A DNA stretch of 64,000 nt from the NCBI GenBank assembly GCA_023014335.1, contig JAECYW010000001.1, forward strand, positions 1,612,001 through 1,676,000. The letters run 5' to 3'. Under the pieces are notes generated by a model. It was not told the DNA's origin, did no database searches, and saw nothing but the letters and a program-made list of their open reading frames with translations. The DNA comes from Galerina marginata (lineage: Eukaryota; Basidiomycota; Agaricomycetes; Agaricales; Galerinaceae). This document shows, piece after piece, positions 1 to 12,066 of the stretch; position 1 is the first letter of the stretch, and every line of letters begins with the position of its first letter. The position numbers and the translations under genes were made by a program.

Positions 1-3000
1 AGCAAGCAGCTGAACGTTTCTTCGAGGGTGTAATTCGACCACATCAAGGACGACGATGTGGAGATGTCCTCAGCTACAGACAGTAAACCAGTGCGACCTG
101 CTGTTCGTTTCTACCTTTTGCTTCTCAACGTTATCAGAAATTTAAACTATCGATTAACAGACGCCTGCAGATGACGACGATATGGGTTCTGTGGGTGAAC
201 AAGAAGATGACGATGATGGTAAAATCTTCTCAGTCATCTGCAATGCCTGGAAACTTACATTTTACATCTTATGCCAGACGGAGGCGACTACGCCGATTAT
301 GATTCCGACTTCGACGAGATGAACGGGATAGCTGGCAATGTAGGTACTGGCAATGCCAACGTTGATCCGTATTCCGGTAAGCCTCATCGTTACGCCTTGG
401 CTTGATTTTGGTTATCAACTGGTTTTAACGGTTGTTAGGGGTCTTCTTTTCCAAGGACCGCAAAGAAGATGTAATCGAAATTGAAGAAGTCCCCGAGACA
501 ATGTTAATACCGGAAACAAATGAAACAGTAACGCTGTTGACACAAGGGAAATGGATGAAAGGATGCCCGGAAGGGGGAGAACAAGGGTTTCTATTCAGTC
601 TATACACTCAGCTTAGCTCGCCCTCCGCGCCGTGTCCACAAGATTGCGGTGCCTCTATATCTCGTTCCAAGGGTGATTTCTTTGCATTACATGTGAGTGA
701 ATATACCCAGACTTCTTCTCCGCCTTGGAAGTATTTTTATATTATCTATTCAGCCAGACTTCTCTACGTATATCGATCGCCTAAGAAGTAGAGTCACCAA
801 GATATGCCCCAGATGTCATTCGAAAGTTTGTTTGGCCTGCGGTGAACCGGTTTCCGTTGACCATGAGAAGCATGTGACTACACGCGAGGATCCACTCTTT
901 CATTGTTCAAATCTTCAAGGCGTAATCCTAGGCGTGGGCCTATCAATGCTTGAACAAATGTTCAATGAGCAAAACCAGGATCAGGTGGACGTTGGTGACT
1001 CTTCGATAAGAACCAGCAAACGCCGAAAGACTGACGGAATTACCTCCCATGATGCGGATGACGAGGACGTCCTATATTATACAAATGTTCAGGGGAAGAA
1101 GGCGAAAGGCGGTACGGGGTATGATGGAGATATCACAGAGGACGTGAGTTAATCTTCCGTCCTGGTTTCAAATTTGCTCGACTCATCATAGCCCGTTTAC
1201 CTCTAGAATACCGGACAACTAAAGGCTTTAGCCGCGCAAAGGTCCAAGGATGAAAAGATTGGGAAACTGCTGACCGCCATACGTGTATATCTTCCTAATC
1301 TCAATCGTGAAGGCGGCGGTAGAACGAGCGATTACCTAGTCCACCCTACTGCTCTCGCACACCTGCGACGGCGCTTCAACTATGTTTGCAGCAACCTTCT
1401 TCGGAATGATTCTCTGGCGGATATGTCTGATCGATCTGTCCTGTATTTCGAATTGTTGGAATGGCTCGAGGTACATACCACAACTCTCGGAACTTTCCCT
1501 CTCGTACTTCGGACTAATGCGTCTGCCTCATAGACCATCTCCAACCATGAAGCCCTTGCTAGCATGATGGCAATGCCAATCATGGTTGTTGCCTCTGTCA
1601 AAGCAATCAACGCTAAGAATGGTCAAATCCGAGAACGCACAGTTGTTTATGAAGGAAGTGCTGGACCTCGAGAACTTTTAGAGGGGATTGCCATACAAGC
1701 ACAGGCCGCTCTAAAAGGACTGGAAGGGAATAAAGTGCCTGAAACACTTCCAGAAGAACTCACAGAGGAACAAAAACGCATGACTGTCGATATGAAGGAG
1801 AAGGTGGAGGAAGAAATCGCTGCAGCAATTTCTGACGAAAATTTGAAACTTCTTCTTTTTTGTCGACGGATACTGGCAACAGTGAAAGCCATCGACCGCT
1901 CATTACGTGACACCAAAGGCGATGCCTTTGTAGATCGTCTTCATTCATCACTTCCAAACATATCTGCGTCTACCTCTGCGGTGCAATATCGTATTGAGGT
2001 TGGTGCCTCAGAGGAGGCTATTCAGCGAAGTTATTTCGAGTGGGCCACACGAGTGAGATTTGAATATTGCGACTTGACCGTCCCTACAACGGGAGGAGAG
2101 GACGACGTAGACGTTACCCCTCACTACAAGTTCTTTATGACAACGAAGCTCGAATGTTGGCCAATTCTGACATACCAAAGCGATCCCTGGCCATTGCAAA
2201 GGAGGTGCGCAGCTGCTTCCTTTTCTAGTACTGATATGCATAACTAAGTTCCGTGTAGCTTGCGATACTGACTACCAATCTACCTGTTTCTTGGGGTTCC
2301 TCTATCTTTCTGAGGGTCGACGAAACTCGAGTAGATGTCATCAAGGCTCTGATCACCGGGCCAGAAGGCACTCCGTAAGTCCTTCCAGCTCCAATATTTG
2401 TCTATTTATTCACTCCATTTAGGTATCATAATGGGTGGTGAGTTACGATCCTCAATTCCCGCCGATTTGTGTTTACTTAATCCTGCAGCTTCTTGTTTGA
2501 TATTTTCTTGGGACCGAGCTACAACCAATCTCCCCCAAGTGTAAAATACATGACCGTGAGCTTGATTCAGATTCGATCCAGTGTGTCCTTTGCTCACGTT
2601 GTATAATTTAGACAAACGGTGGAAAGTTTCGTTTCAACCCTAATTTATATGCAGTATGTCCCATATGTCCTGAAGACGTCCACGTCTTACTTACCGGCCG
2701 ATTCGACGACAGGACGGGAAAGTCTGCCTTTCTCTTCTTGGTACTTGGCAAGGCCCTGGTTGGGTTTCAGGCAAATCTACATTACTCCAAGTACACTGCT
2801 TGTTGTGAACACATTATCACTTCGCTTAATGCTTGTCAGGTCCTGATCTCCATCCAATCCATGATTCTATGTGACGAGCCTTATTTGAACGAACCAGCCT
2901 GGTCCTCAAGTGGAGGTACTCCTCAGTCCCAAGCCTGCAAGTACCCTGTTTGTTTTTATGAAATCTGTCAATCTGTCAATCTGATACAACTGCTGGTATA

Positions 3001-3339
3001 CAGACTCTGCAAACGTCCGCCGAATGGTTGTAAAAACAGCGGTATGTAAACTATTTTGGGGAATTGGCTCGAGGTAACAACCCTGTCTTCAAGATGCTTG
3101 GAAACCTGAAGAACCCTCCTGAGCCTTTCGCCGACGTCATTCAGACACATTTCCGTTTGAAAGCACGTTCCATCTTCTCTCAACTCGATAAATGGTTGAG
3201 CACCGACGACGGAAAGCCAACAATGCCAGATGGGGGAGCTTACTCCGGAACCTTCAAATCAGAAGGTTCGGGTAGCTCTAACGGGCTTGCTAAAGATGTT
3301 GAAGAGTTGAAGAAGCTTATAAAGACGTTGGAGGATTGA
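1..3339 (+). CDS. large E2 ubiquitin-conjugating enzyme with zinc-binding segment (5' end outside window)
   Basis: The 3' part of a multi-exon gene for a large UBC-fold protein of the UBE2O/BIRC6 kind, which transfers ubiquitin through an active-site cysteine. Visible order: an acidic Asp-rich stretch (about 170-370); an IBR/RING-like zinc segment starting CPRCHSKVCLACGEP with His and Cys further on (about 805-910); a helical region (1560-2100); then the UBC core with NGGKFRFNPNLY, the catalytic Cys in KVCLSLLGTW (about 2730), and the helix around ILCDEPYLNEPAW. The last exon (3064-3339) encodes the C-terminal helices and a Gly/Ser tail. One intron, 2937-3003, needs a GC donor (GCAAGT). Between HYKF (about 2130) and DNEARML the frame changes without an intron, implying a one-base deletion or two-base insertion near 2131-2138. 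Family call is firm; the exact orthologue is not. Confidence 0.82.
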
Positions 3340-3589
3340 TTATAATGGAGTCTTCGTCTCCCTGACATGTAGTTCACCAGCTTAATCTTGATATAAACAT
3401 CTTTAATGATCCTCCACGGGACCTGTTGCGGCCCGGATCCTTGCCCCGGACATGTGATTACGCGCAGGCTGTTACTACTGTACTCACAACCGACAATGTA
3501 TCCGAACATAAATTATCTCAAATGAATCTTCCGTTGTCCAGCTCCTTTTCACCATTCTTGCCTTTTGCTTCTTCCCCATCCTATAGAAT

Positions 3590-4961
3590 ATGAGCGACTC
3601 TGCGATTCACTCTGTCGCTGGTGCTGCGGGAGGCATCGTTGCAATGACAGCGACCTAGTATGACAATCTTAACATGTGCATTAACGCCTGCTTACACTGT
3701 GATCTAGTCCCCTAATATTCATCTCTACCCGAGCAGCAGTAGAAACGAAGAAGGAGCAAAAGGTCCGTTCCATGCCTCTAAGGTACCCCAGCTTGCTCAT
3801 ATTACCCATGTAGTCCACATATCAAGCTTGTCGTCGACATCATCAAACGCGAAGGCGTCTTAGGCTTATACAGTGGCTTGAATTCCAGCCTTCTGGGAAT
3901 AGCTATTACCAATGGGTAAGTTTCTACCATTTCTTACTGTCAGATTCGTTTGGTTTTTCATATGGGCCCTTACCAGCGTATACTACTACTTTTACGAACG
4001 GTCGAGAGAGGCTATTCTCCGCTCCAGGACAGGAGGCAGCAAAGCACTCAGCACCCTGGAATCTATGTTGACTGGGCTAATTGCTGGTACAATAGCATTG
4101 TCAATGGAAGATACGAAACTACTTTTCACCTTGTATTTGTTACAGGTTCTGCGACGACGATAATCAGCAACCCGATCTGGGTGGTCCAAACGTCTCAAGC
4201 CGTTCAAACTATGGGTACAGACCCGAACCAACCCATTATTGCGAATAAACTTGGATTTTTGGCCACCGTACAAAACATCATCGCTAAAGACGGGATTGGG
4301 TCTGTTGATGTCCTATCATGTAAGATGACCTCACTTACTCACCGTGTCCCAGTGCCTTTTGGCGAGGAATAGGGCCGGCATTGGTCCTTGTGATAAACCC
4401 CATCATTCAATATACGGCCTTCGAGCAGTTGAAAAACTTCTTAATATCGAGGCGCACTGCAAAACTTCGAGCTGCTGGTGCTGCAACTGCGGTTGCAGTC
4501 CTCACTGACCTTGACTTTTTATTCCTTGGCGCGCTCTCAAAGCTTGGTAACTTCTTTCTGTCAGATTCATCGTTCTCGTTTGCTGACCTCTTCCCCTTTA
4601 GTTGCCACGAGTGTCACATATCCATACATGTACGTGGCCAGGTTGTCGTTTACACAAGTTACGATCGCTCATTGAAATTAGTGTCGTCAAAAGTCGCTTA
4701 CAGGCTGGGTCGGCAAATGCCTTGAAATACAAATCGTCCCTCGACGGTCTTCTGACCATTTTGAAGGAAGAGGGAATTGAAGGTCTCTACAGGGGGATCG
4801 GTAGTAAGATTGTCCAGAGTGTACTAACTGCAGCAATTCTCTTTGCTGGCCAGCGCAGGATCTTCGAAATTACAAAAGCAGTAAGTTTATACTCGGTCTT
4901 GTCATGGAAGAAAAAAAGTTGACCTTTTGCACAAAAGTCCCTGAAGCCTTTCATCGCCTAA
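3590..4961 (+). CDS. ANT1: peroxisomal adenine nucleotide carrier, PMP47/SLC25A17 type
   Basis: Mitochondrial-carrier-family protein with three repeats, spread over several short exons. The first repeat has TYPLIFISTR, the second NPIWVVQT, and the third TYPY followed by VVKSRLQAG. The NPIWVV signature and the departure of repeat 1 from the usual PxDxxR motif are typical of the peroxisomal PMP47/Ant1 branch, which imports ATP into peroxisomes in exchange for AMP to support fatty-acid activation. The half-repeat end motifs IIKREGVLGLYSGL and LKEEGIEGLYRGIG are intact. The start ATG at 3590 gives MSDSAIHSVAGAAGG, the usual first helix. A final small exon ending at 4961 (KPFIA) is plausible; reading on without that splice would stop at 4922. 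The exact donor of the second intron (about 3760-3790) is uncertain. Confidence 0.85.
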
Positions 4962-5259
4962 TACCTTGTCTTTAGTGTCACAGCATACATACTAAGTAGT
5001 TGCAGTACACAATTTTGTTACAATAAGTATGTTAGTCCGAAGAGGCTGTGGTAATAATTCCGAAGAATTTTGTCCGAATTTGAGCATTTTAGGTATATTT
5101 TGAGCAGCGAATATAATTTGCGCATTATATGATGTTGGCTGCTTATGTTAATGCGCGGGTTTACACAGCTCGCGTGTTACTTCTTGACTTTTGTAACTTG
5201 AACTAGCCTGGTGCTGACCAGCAATCAGGTTGTTTCCCTGTTCGCATTCTGCTAACTGG

Positions 5260-8200
5260 ATGGAAGACGACAAAACACTACAGCTTGACTCCATCCCGCA
5301 CTCTGATTCGAACGCGTCATCGTCATACAATCACCCTCACTTTGCAAATGAAGCGCAGGAACCTGAGCTTGACTCAGAGAAGGCGGACAGCATAGCGGAG
5401 AACCAGCGGCAGGAAATTGAACCTTTCTATCCTACCAATGGTGCCCAATCTGGCGAAGAAACAACTGAATCGACCGTTACAGCCGTCCACCAAAACGGCT
5501 GTGCGACAGAGGGCGACAACGAATCAACAAGCGCTCCTCCAATTCCTCCCAAGGTTGAACCTCAAGTAGAAGAAAAGTTTACACATCGTGCTTCAACTTC
5601 AGGTTCCAAGTTATCAGACACACCCACCGATTACCGTCGGGACTTTCGAGTGCAATCACCATCGTTATCCTTCGAAAATACTAGTGGCTCCGTCAACGCT
5701 CATAAGCGGTCAATGACTATTTTGAAAGGCCATAACGTATCTATGGTTCTCATAACCACTGCGTTGGAAACCATAGCTTCCTCTAAGGAGGCTCGACGGT
5801 CTGCACCTCTGCGGGAAAGCACTCAACGAGCACTTGAGTTGATTCGGTCTAACCAAGGCGGAGATCGGCCCCGCGAAATCTTCGAACCCCTACGACTGGC
5901 TTGCGAAACTCGAAATGAAAAGCTCATGGTTGCCAGCTTGGATTGCATTTCCAAACTTATATCATATTCTTTCTTCAACGAGGATGATGTGGGTTCATAT
6001 TCCCTTCCCTCTCCGCCGCCTTCTCCCCAACCCGCTGGCAGGAATGCGGCTACCGGAGCTTCACAGTCTGCTATTCCGCTTCCATCGCTTGTCGATCTTG
6101 TAGCCCACACAATTACTTCGTGCCACACGGAAACAACACTTGATGCGGTTTCTTTACAGATTGTAAAAGCCTTGCTATCGTTGGTTCTGTCGCCTACTAT
6201 TCTTGTTCATCACTTCTTCCCTCCTCAAGGCTGTCCGGACAGTCTACAATATTTTCCTTCTAAGTACCGATCCCGTCAACCAGATGGTAGCTCAAGGTGG
6301 TCTCACGCAAATGGTTCACCATGTTTTCACAAGATGTCGACCCGGAGACATGCATGCCTCATTAGAAACCAGCATGAGCCAAGCGGACCTCGCAAGCCAG
6401 CTATCGTCTAATCGTGAAACATTCGCTGTTTCTGTAACGCAACAGGATAATCACTCCTCCAACGAGCATTTCGAAATTGCACCGATGGAAGATGGGTCGG
6501 CAAATAATACTTCTAGAAACGGTACGGATTCCCTTGGGCACGAGGTAGCAGATGATAGACCCCCTTTGTCACTGTAAGTTTTTCTTTGCTGGCTTGTCGC
6601 TGGCTTATTTGAACGGTTTCGAAGGCAAAGCTTTGAAACTCAAACCCTTCATGATTCTTTCCATGAAGGAGGACACAGTATTCATCACTTGACACTTGTC
6701 GACCTTTTCGTCAAGGACGCCTTTCTAGTTTTCAGGGCTTTGTGCAAGCTAACAATGAAGCCACTCAACACGGAGAGGTCAGTACACCCGCCCTTGCTAT
6801 TATGACTTCTATACCAATAGCTTTTCAACCTATCAGCGAGCGTGACCTCAAGTCTCATGGCATGCGCTCAAGATTACTGTCGTTGCAACTCGTTCTGACA
6901 GTTCTCAACTCTCACATGCCACTATTTGTCGATCCTTCAGCAATCATCTATTCCAGTTCTAACAACGAGGCGACAAGCTTTGTACAAGCCATCAATCAAT
7001 ATCTATGCTTGTGTTTAAGCCGAAACGCTGTCAGCTCGGTTCCTCAAGTCTTTGAGATTAGTGTCGAGATATTTTGGCGTGTTCTATCGGGAATGAGGAC
7101 AAAACTCAAGGTATGTTCTTTTCGTTTTTGCCTGTGGACTGAATTTTGTTCATTCATGTCGGTATAGAAAGAAATAGAAGTTCTTCTTCATGAGATTTTC
7201 ATACCGATTCTGGAAATGAGAACATCTACGTTAAAGCAGAAAGCGGTCATCCTTGGCATGTTGTCCAGATTATGTCAAGATCCGCAAGCCCTAGTTGAGC
7301 TGTATCTCAATTATGATTGTGACAGCGAAGCTGCAGACAACATATACGAACAGTAAGCTGAATGTATATTTTTTAGGTGTCATGATAACCTATCTTCCAT
7401 TGCAGTCTCATGAACATTATATCCAAGTTCGGTAGTTCATCTTCTTCTGGCAACCCCCAGCGGGCGCCAGAACCCCCGAGTCCGGCTTTAAGTCCAACAC
7501 CGAAGGCCCAAGGCAGTTCTCACATTTCGTGGAATGTGAGCGGTCTTTCTGTTCCTGGGACCATGGATACATCAACCATGGGATTGTCAGAAGGCCAGTT
7601 GCGCAGGCAGGGTCTGGAATGCCTTGTGTCTGTTTTAAGGTCACTTGTGGCATGGGGTACGGCAACGACCAAGGGGGCAGAAGAGGGTGCCCCACTGTTG
7701 TCAGCACGTTCGCAGACTGAAGAGACCAAGCGGGATCCTGTCACGCCTGAAGTCAATCTGGAGAGGCTTTCTGTCAGTGGGGGAAGCGTAGAAACCTTTA
7801 GGCAGGCCACTCCTGACCTTGCGGATGATCCCACCAAATTTGAGAGTGCGAAGCAGAAAAAAACTACATTACTTGAGGGCATTAAGAAGTTTAACTATAA
7901 GCCCAAACGAGTAAGTTTCAGCGCTATCATATCTCACCATTTTTGATCAGGTGTAAACAGGGGATTCAATTTTTAATTGAAACGGGCTTTATATCCGATA
8001 ATACACCTCAGGATATAGCTGTCTTTCTTCTGACTACAGATGGTCTCAACAAGTCGATGATTGGGGAATATTTGGGAGAAGGGTCCGTGAATTTGTGAAC
8101 ACTCGTTCCATTACATCCAATAACCTTTTTAATAGAGATGACGACCACGTTGCAATTATGCACGCTTTCGTTGATCACTTGGATTTTAGGGATCTACCTT

Positions 8201-11200
8201 TCGTCGATGCTCTCCGATTATTTTTGCAGTCTTTCAGATTACCAGGAGAAGCTCAAAAGATTGATCGCTTTATGCTGAAGTTTGCCGAGCGTTATATTGC
8301 TGGAAATACGAAAACCCCTTTCGCTAGTGCTGGTACGTGCTACTACCACACGTGCTGACGGTGTTTCTCATAGTTTGCCAGAATCCGCTTATGTTCTCGC
8401 TTATTCCGTCATCATGCTCAACACGGATGCCCACAACCCACAGATCAAAAAGCGTATGACGAGAGCAGATTTTCTCAAAAACAATCGTGGTATCAACGAA
8501 GGGGATGATCTTCCAGAAGAATTTTTGTCTCAAATCTTTGACGAAATTGTCAACAACGAGATCAGGATGAAAGATGAAGTTGAGGCTGGCCTGAGCATCT
8601 CACCGCCTGGTCCTGGTCTTGCCAACGCTTTTGCGAGTGTAGGCAGAGATTTACAGAAGGAAGCGTACGTTATGCAATCAAATGGCATGGCGAACAAAAC
8701 CGAGGTATGATTTCAGTTAATGCTCAATTTTAATCCTGACTGAAGGCATGTTAGGCACTTTTCAGGACGATGATGCGAACCCAGCGAAAAGGTTCTAAAG
8801 GCGGCGACCAGTTTTTCAGTGCTTCGCACTTCGTGCACGTCCGTCCGATGTTTGAAGTAGCGTGGATACCCTTTCTCGCAGGTTTGTCAGGACCCCTTCA
8901 AGACACCGATGATCTTGAAGTTGTTGAATTGTGCTTGGATGGTTTCAAAAACGCCATTCGCATCGTCTGCTTCTTTGATTTAGAATTGCAGCGGAATGCT
9001 TTTGTGACAACTTTAGCGAAGTTCACGTTCCTGAACAACTTGGGAGAGATGAAAACCAAAAATATGGAGGCTATCAAGGCACTTTTGGATGTTGCAGTCA
9101 CTGAAGGAAATAATCTCAAAGGATCATGGCATGAGGTGCTCACATGTGTAAGCCAGCTTGAGCATATGCAACTCATCAGCAATGGGGTGGAAGTCATAGA
9201 CACCGGTAAAAAGGGGTGGGCTTGTCTTCTCAGTTTGGTTACAATTATGAGGAAGCTGACCGTTGTACAGTCGTTCCCGAAAGGTTCCTACAGAAGAGTT
9301 GGCCAACGAGAGCCGATCGACACACATCACGGTTGCCGCTGATATGGTATTCTCTTTGAGTCATTTCTTATCTGGTGTATGTCTTGGCATTCCTTCCTGC
9401 TATATTGCTATAACTGATTATATTTTAGACTGCTATCGTTGATTTTGTGCAAGCCCTATGCGACGTTTCCTGGGAAGAAATCCAATCATCTGGATTATCA
9501 CAACATCCCCGACTTTTTAGCCTGCAAAAACTAGTTGATATATCATACTACAACATGACACGTATCCGCCTCGAATGGTCCAACTTATGGGACATTCTTG
9601 GAGAGCATTTCAACCTTGTAAGCATTTCCGTCACGTTGATATGTCAATTAACCTTCCCCTAGGTTTGTTGTCATAACAATCCCCATGTTGCCAGTTTTGC
9701 CCTCGACTCCCTCCGTCAACTTGCAATGCGCTTCTTAGAAAAGGAAGAATTACCTCATTTCAAATTCCAAAAAGATTTCTTGAAGCCTTTCGAATATACG
9801 ATGGTTCACAACCAAAATCCAGACATCCGCGATCTTGTCAGTTCAAATTTTGAGGTCTTATGTTGTGATCTGACTTGCGCTTTCCCACTCAGGTTCTGCA
9901 ATGTTTGCAACAAATGATACAAGCTCGTGCACAGAATATGCGGTCTGGTTGGCGCACAATGTTTGGTGTCTTTTCGGCGGCGTCGAAGGTTCTTACAGGT
10001 TTGTATTCCGAATACCGCTATATTCGTTGCTTAACTTTTTGAGGATGCCATTAGAACGTGTTGCTAGTTCTGCATTCGAAATTGTCACCAGATTGAACAA
10101 GGACCATTTCAATGCCATCGTACAGTACGGCGCCTTTGCCGACCTAACAGTCTGCATCACGGAATTTTGTAAAGTTAGCAAGTACCAGAAGATCAGCCTG
10201 TTGGCGATCGCCATGCTCCGTGGGGTCATTCCGGTGATGCTGCAATCTTCAGAGTGCTCATTGAAAGTCGAAAACGATAATCGTGATCAAATGGACGACA
10301 GCATGATCAAGTACTGGTTCCCGATTCTTTTCGGATTCTATGATATTATTATGAATGGCGAAGACCTTGAAGTTAGGCGGCTGTGTGTTGCAATCTCCTT
10401 GACGCTGTTACCTACCCATCTGATCTATCTATTACAGAGCACTGGACTCCCTTTTTTCGACGCTGAAGACATATGGGGCCACCTACCCAGTAGAATTCTG
10501 GGATACGGTTTGCCAGGAGCTTCTTTTCCCTATTTTCGCTGTCTTAAAATCGAGCCAAGACCTCTCTCGGTTCAGCACTCAGGAAGACATGAGTGTATGG
10601 TTATCGACCACAATGATCCAGGCACTTCGTGATCTGATTGACCTTTATACCTTTTACTTCGACATCCTGGAGCGATTTTTGGATGGATTGTTAGGACCTG
10701 CTTTGTGTATGTATCTGCCAAGGTGAGCCAAATTATCTTTTTATCATAATCGCCTTTGCTGAAGGTATTCAGAGAACGATACATTGGCGCGAATCGGTAC
10801 ATCATGTCTACAACAACTTTTAGAGAATAATGTCGCTAAACTCAGTCCTACTCGATGGGAACGTGTTACTACTACCTTCGTCCGACTCTTCAGAACAACT
10901 ACACCATATCAACTATTTGACGAAAGTTTACGGGTTGAGATCGATAGTTCGTCGGAGGTTGTTGACGCGACTATTGGTATGCGCCGGATTACTGACAGCT
11001 AGGGACCGATCACATTACTAACCATTTAACCGTCCTAGAATCGAACGGTGTGACGATACTACCTGCCCCACTCTCCCCAAACAACGAGAGTCCAAAGCCT
11101 GATACGCGGACATCTCTCGCTGACCGACGCAGGATTTTCAAGCAAATAATTGTGAAATGCGTGCTTCAGTTACTTCTCATTGAAACTACGAACGACCTTC

Positions 11201-11899
11201 TCCGAAACAATGACATTTACAATACCATTCCTCCAACACAACTCCTGCGCATGATGAGCGTGCTCGATCAAAGCTATCAATTCGCTCGATCATTCAATGA
11301 AGACAAGGACCTACGTACTGGTTTATGGAAAGTTGGTCAGTGAAAATTTCTATCCTCTGAACTGCCCAAGTCTTAACGAACCCGCAGGATTCATGAAACA
11401 CCTGCCAAACCTGCTAAAACAGGAATCTAGCAGCGCTGCGACCTTGGTTCATGTACTTTTGCGGATGTATCACGATATGAGACCAGAGCACCAATCAGCT
11501 CGTCCTCAAATCGCCGAGCGCCTAGTACCGTGAATTGATATTTCTTGTCTGTTGATTAACCTATTTCTGACTGGCACAACAGACTCGGCGTTGGAGTTCT
11601 TCGAGATTTTAACAAATTAAAGGCTGATAGCCAAAGCAAGAATATTCTTGCTTGGACACCAGTAGTCGCTGAGATCCTGGAGGGATATTGCCGTTTTGAC
11701 CGACAAGACGTGAGCAGCATTCTTTCTGCTTTGATATCAAGTGCTCATCATTGGACAGTTCACGCAATATCTTTCTGTGGTATATCCTCTGGCAACGGAA
11801 CTCCTATCACGAGAAATCGCACCCGAGGTTCGCCAACCATTGAAAACCTATTTTGAAAGAGTAGGTTACGTAAAACGCATCGTGGATATCGAGTCATGA
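5260..11899 (+). CDS. SEC7: SEC7/BIG-type Arf guanine nucleotide exchange factor
   Basis: Very large Golgi Arf-GEF in about a dozen or more exons. The N-terminus (5260-5700) is acidic and Ser/Thr-rich. The DCB/HUS regions follow (5700-7350), then a disordered linker (7410-7800), the Sec7 catalytic domain (about 7950-8580), and HDS repeats up to a C-terminus ending [15 protein letters not shown]. In the Sec7 domain the glutamic finger lies in [12 protein letters not shown], and the helix with [13 protein letters not shown] follows. The protein activates Arf1 at the trans-Golgi for vesicle budding. The start is the ATG at 5260 (MEDDKTLQ). Two places require a +1 correction that no GT/AG intron explains: near 6209, where [11 protein letters not shown] must join [12 protein letters not shown], and near 10692, where DGLL must join [10 protein letters not shown]. 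Apart from these the reading is continuous through introns. Identity is certain; integrity of this copy is not. Confidence 0.93.
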
Positions 11900-12066
11900 T
11901 ATTATTATGCCTTTCTATCATATTTAATACAACTTATTGCACAAACAGATATCCAGGGAATAAATAGCCACGGAGGTGCGAATGATTAATAACCGGTATA
12001 CCCTTGATACTGATTGTCCCCAACCAGGAGTCTGACCATTTAACCCTAAGTCATGCTTGGTTAGTT

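Noticed and set aside
5230..5259. SEC7 start at 5230
   Set aside because: The codon there is TTG; the first in-frame ATG is at 5260.
9229..9342. Apparent frameshift in SEC7 near 9210-9280
   Set aside because: A GTGGGC...TACAG intron (about 9217-9271) joins KKG to [13 protein letters not shown] in frame, so no indel is needed.
10380..10450. Apparent frameshift in SEC7 after EVRRL
   Set aside because: A GTGTGT...TTACAG intron (10383-10438) restores [13 protein letters not shown].
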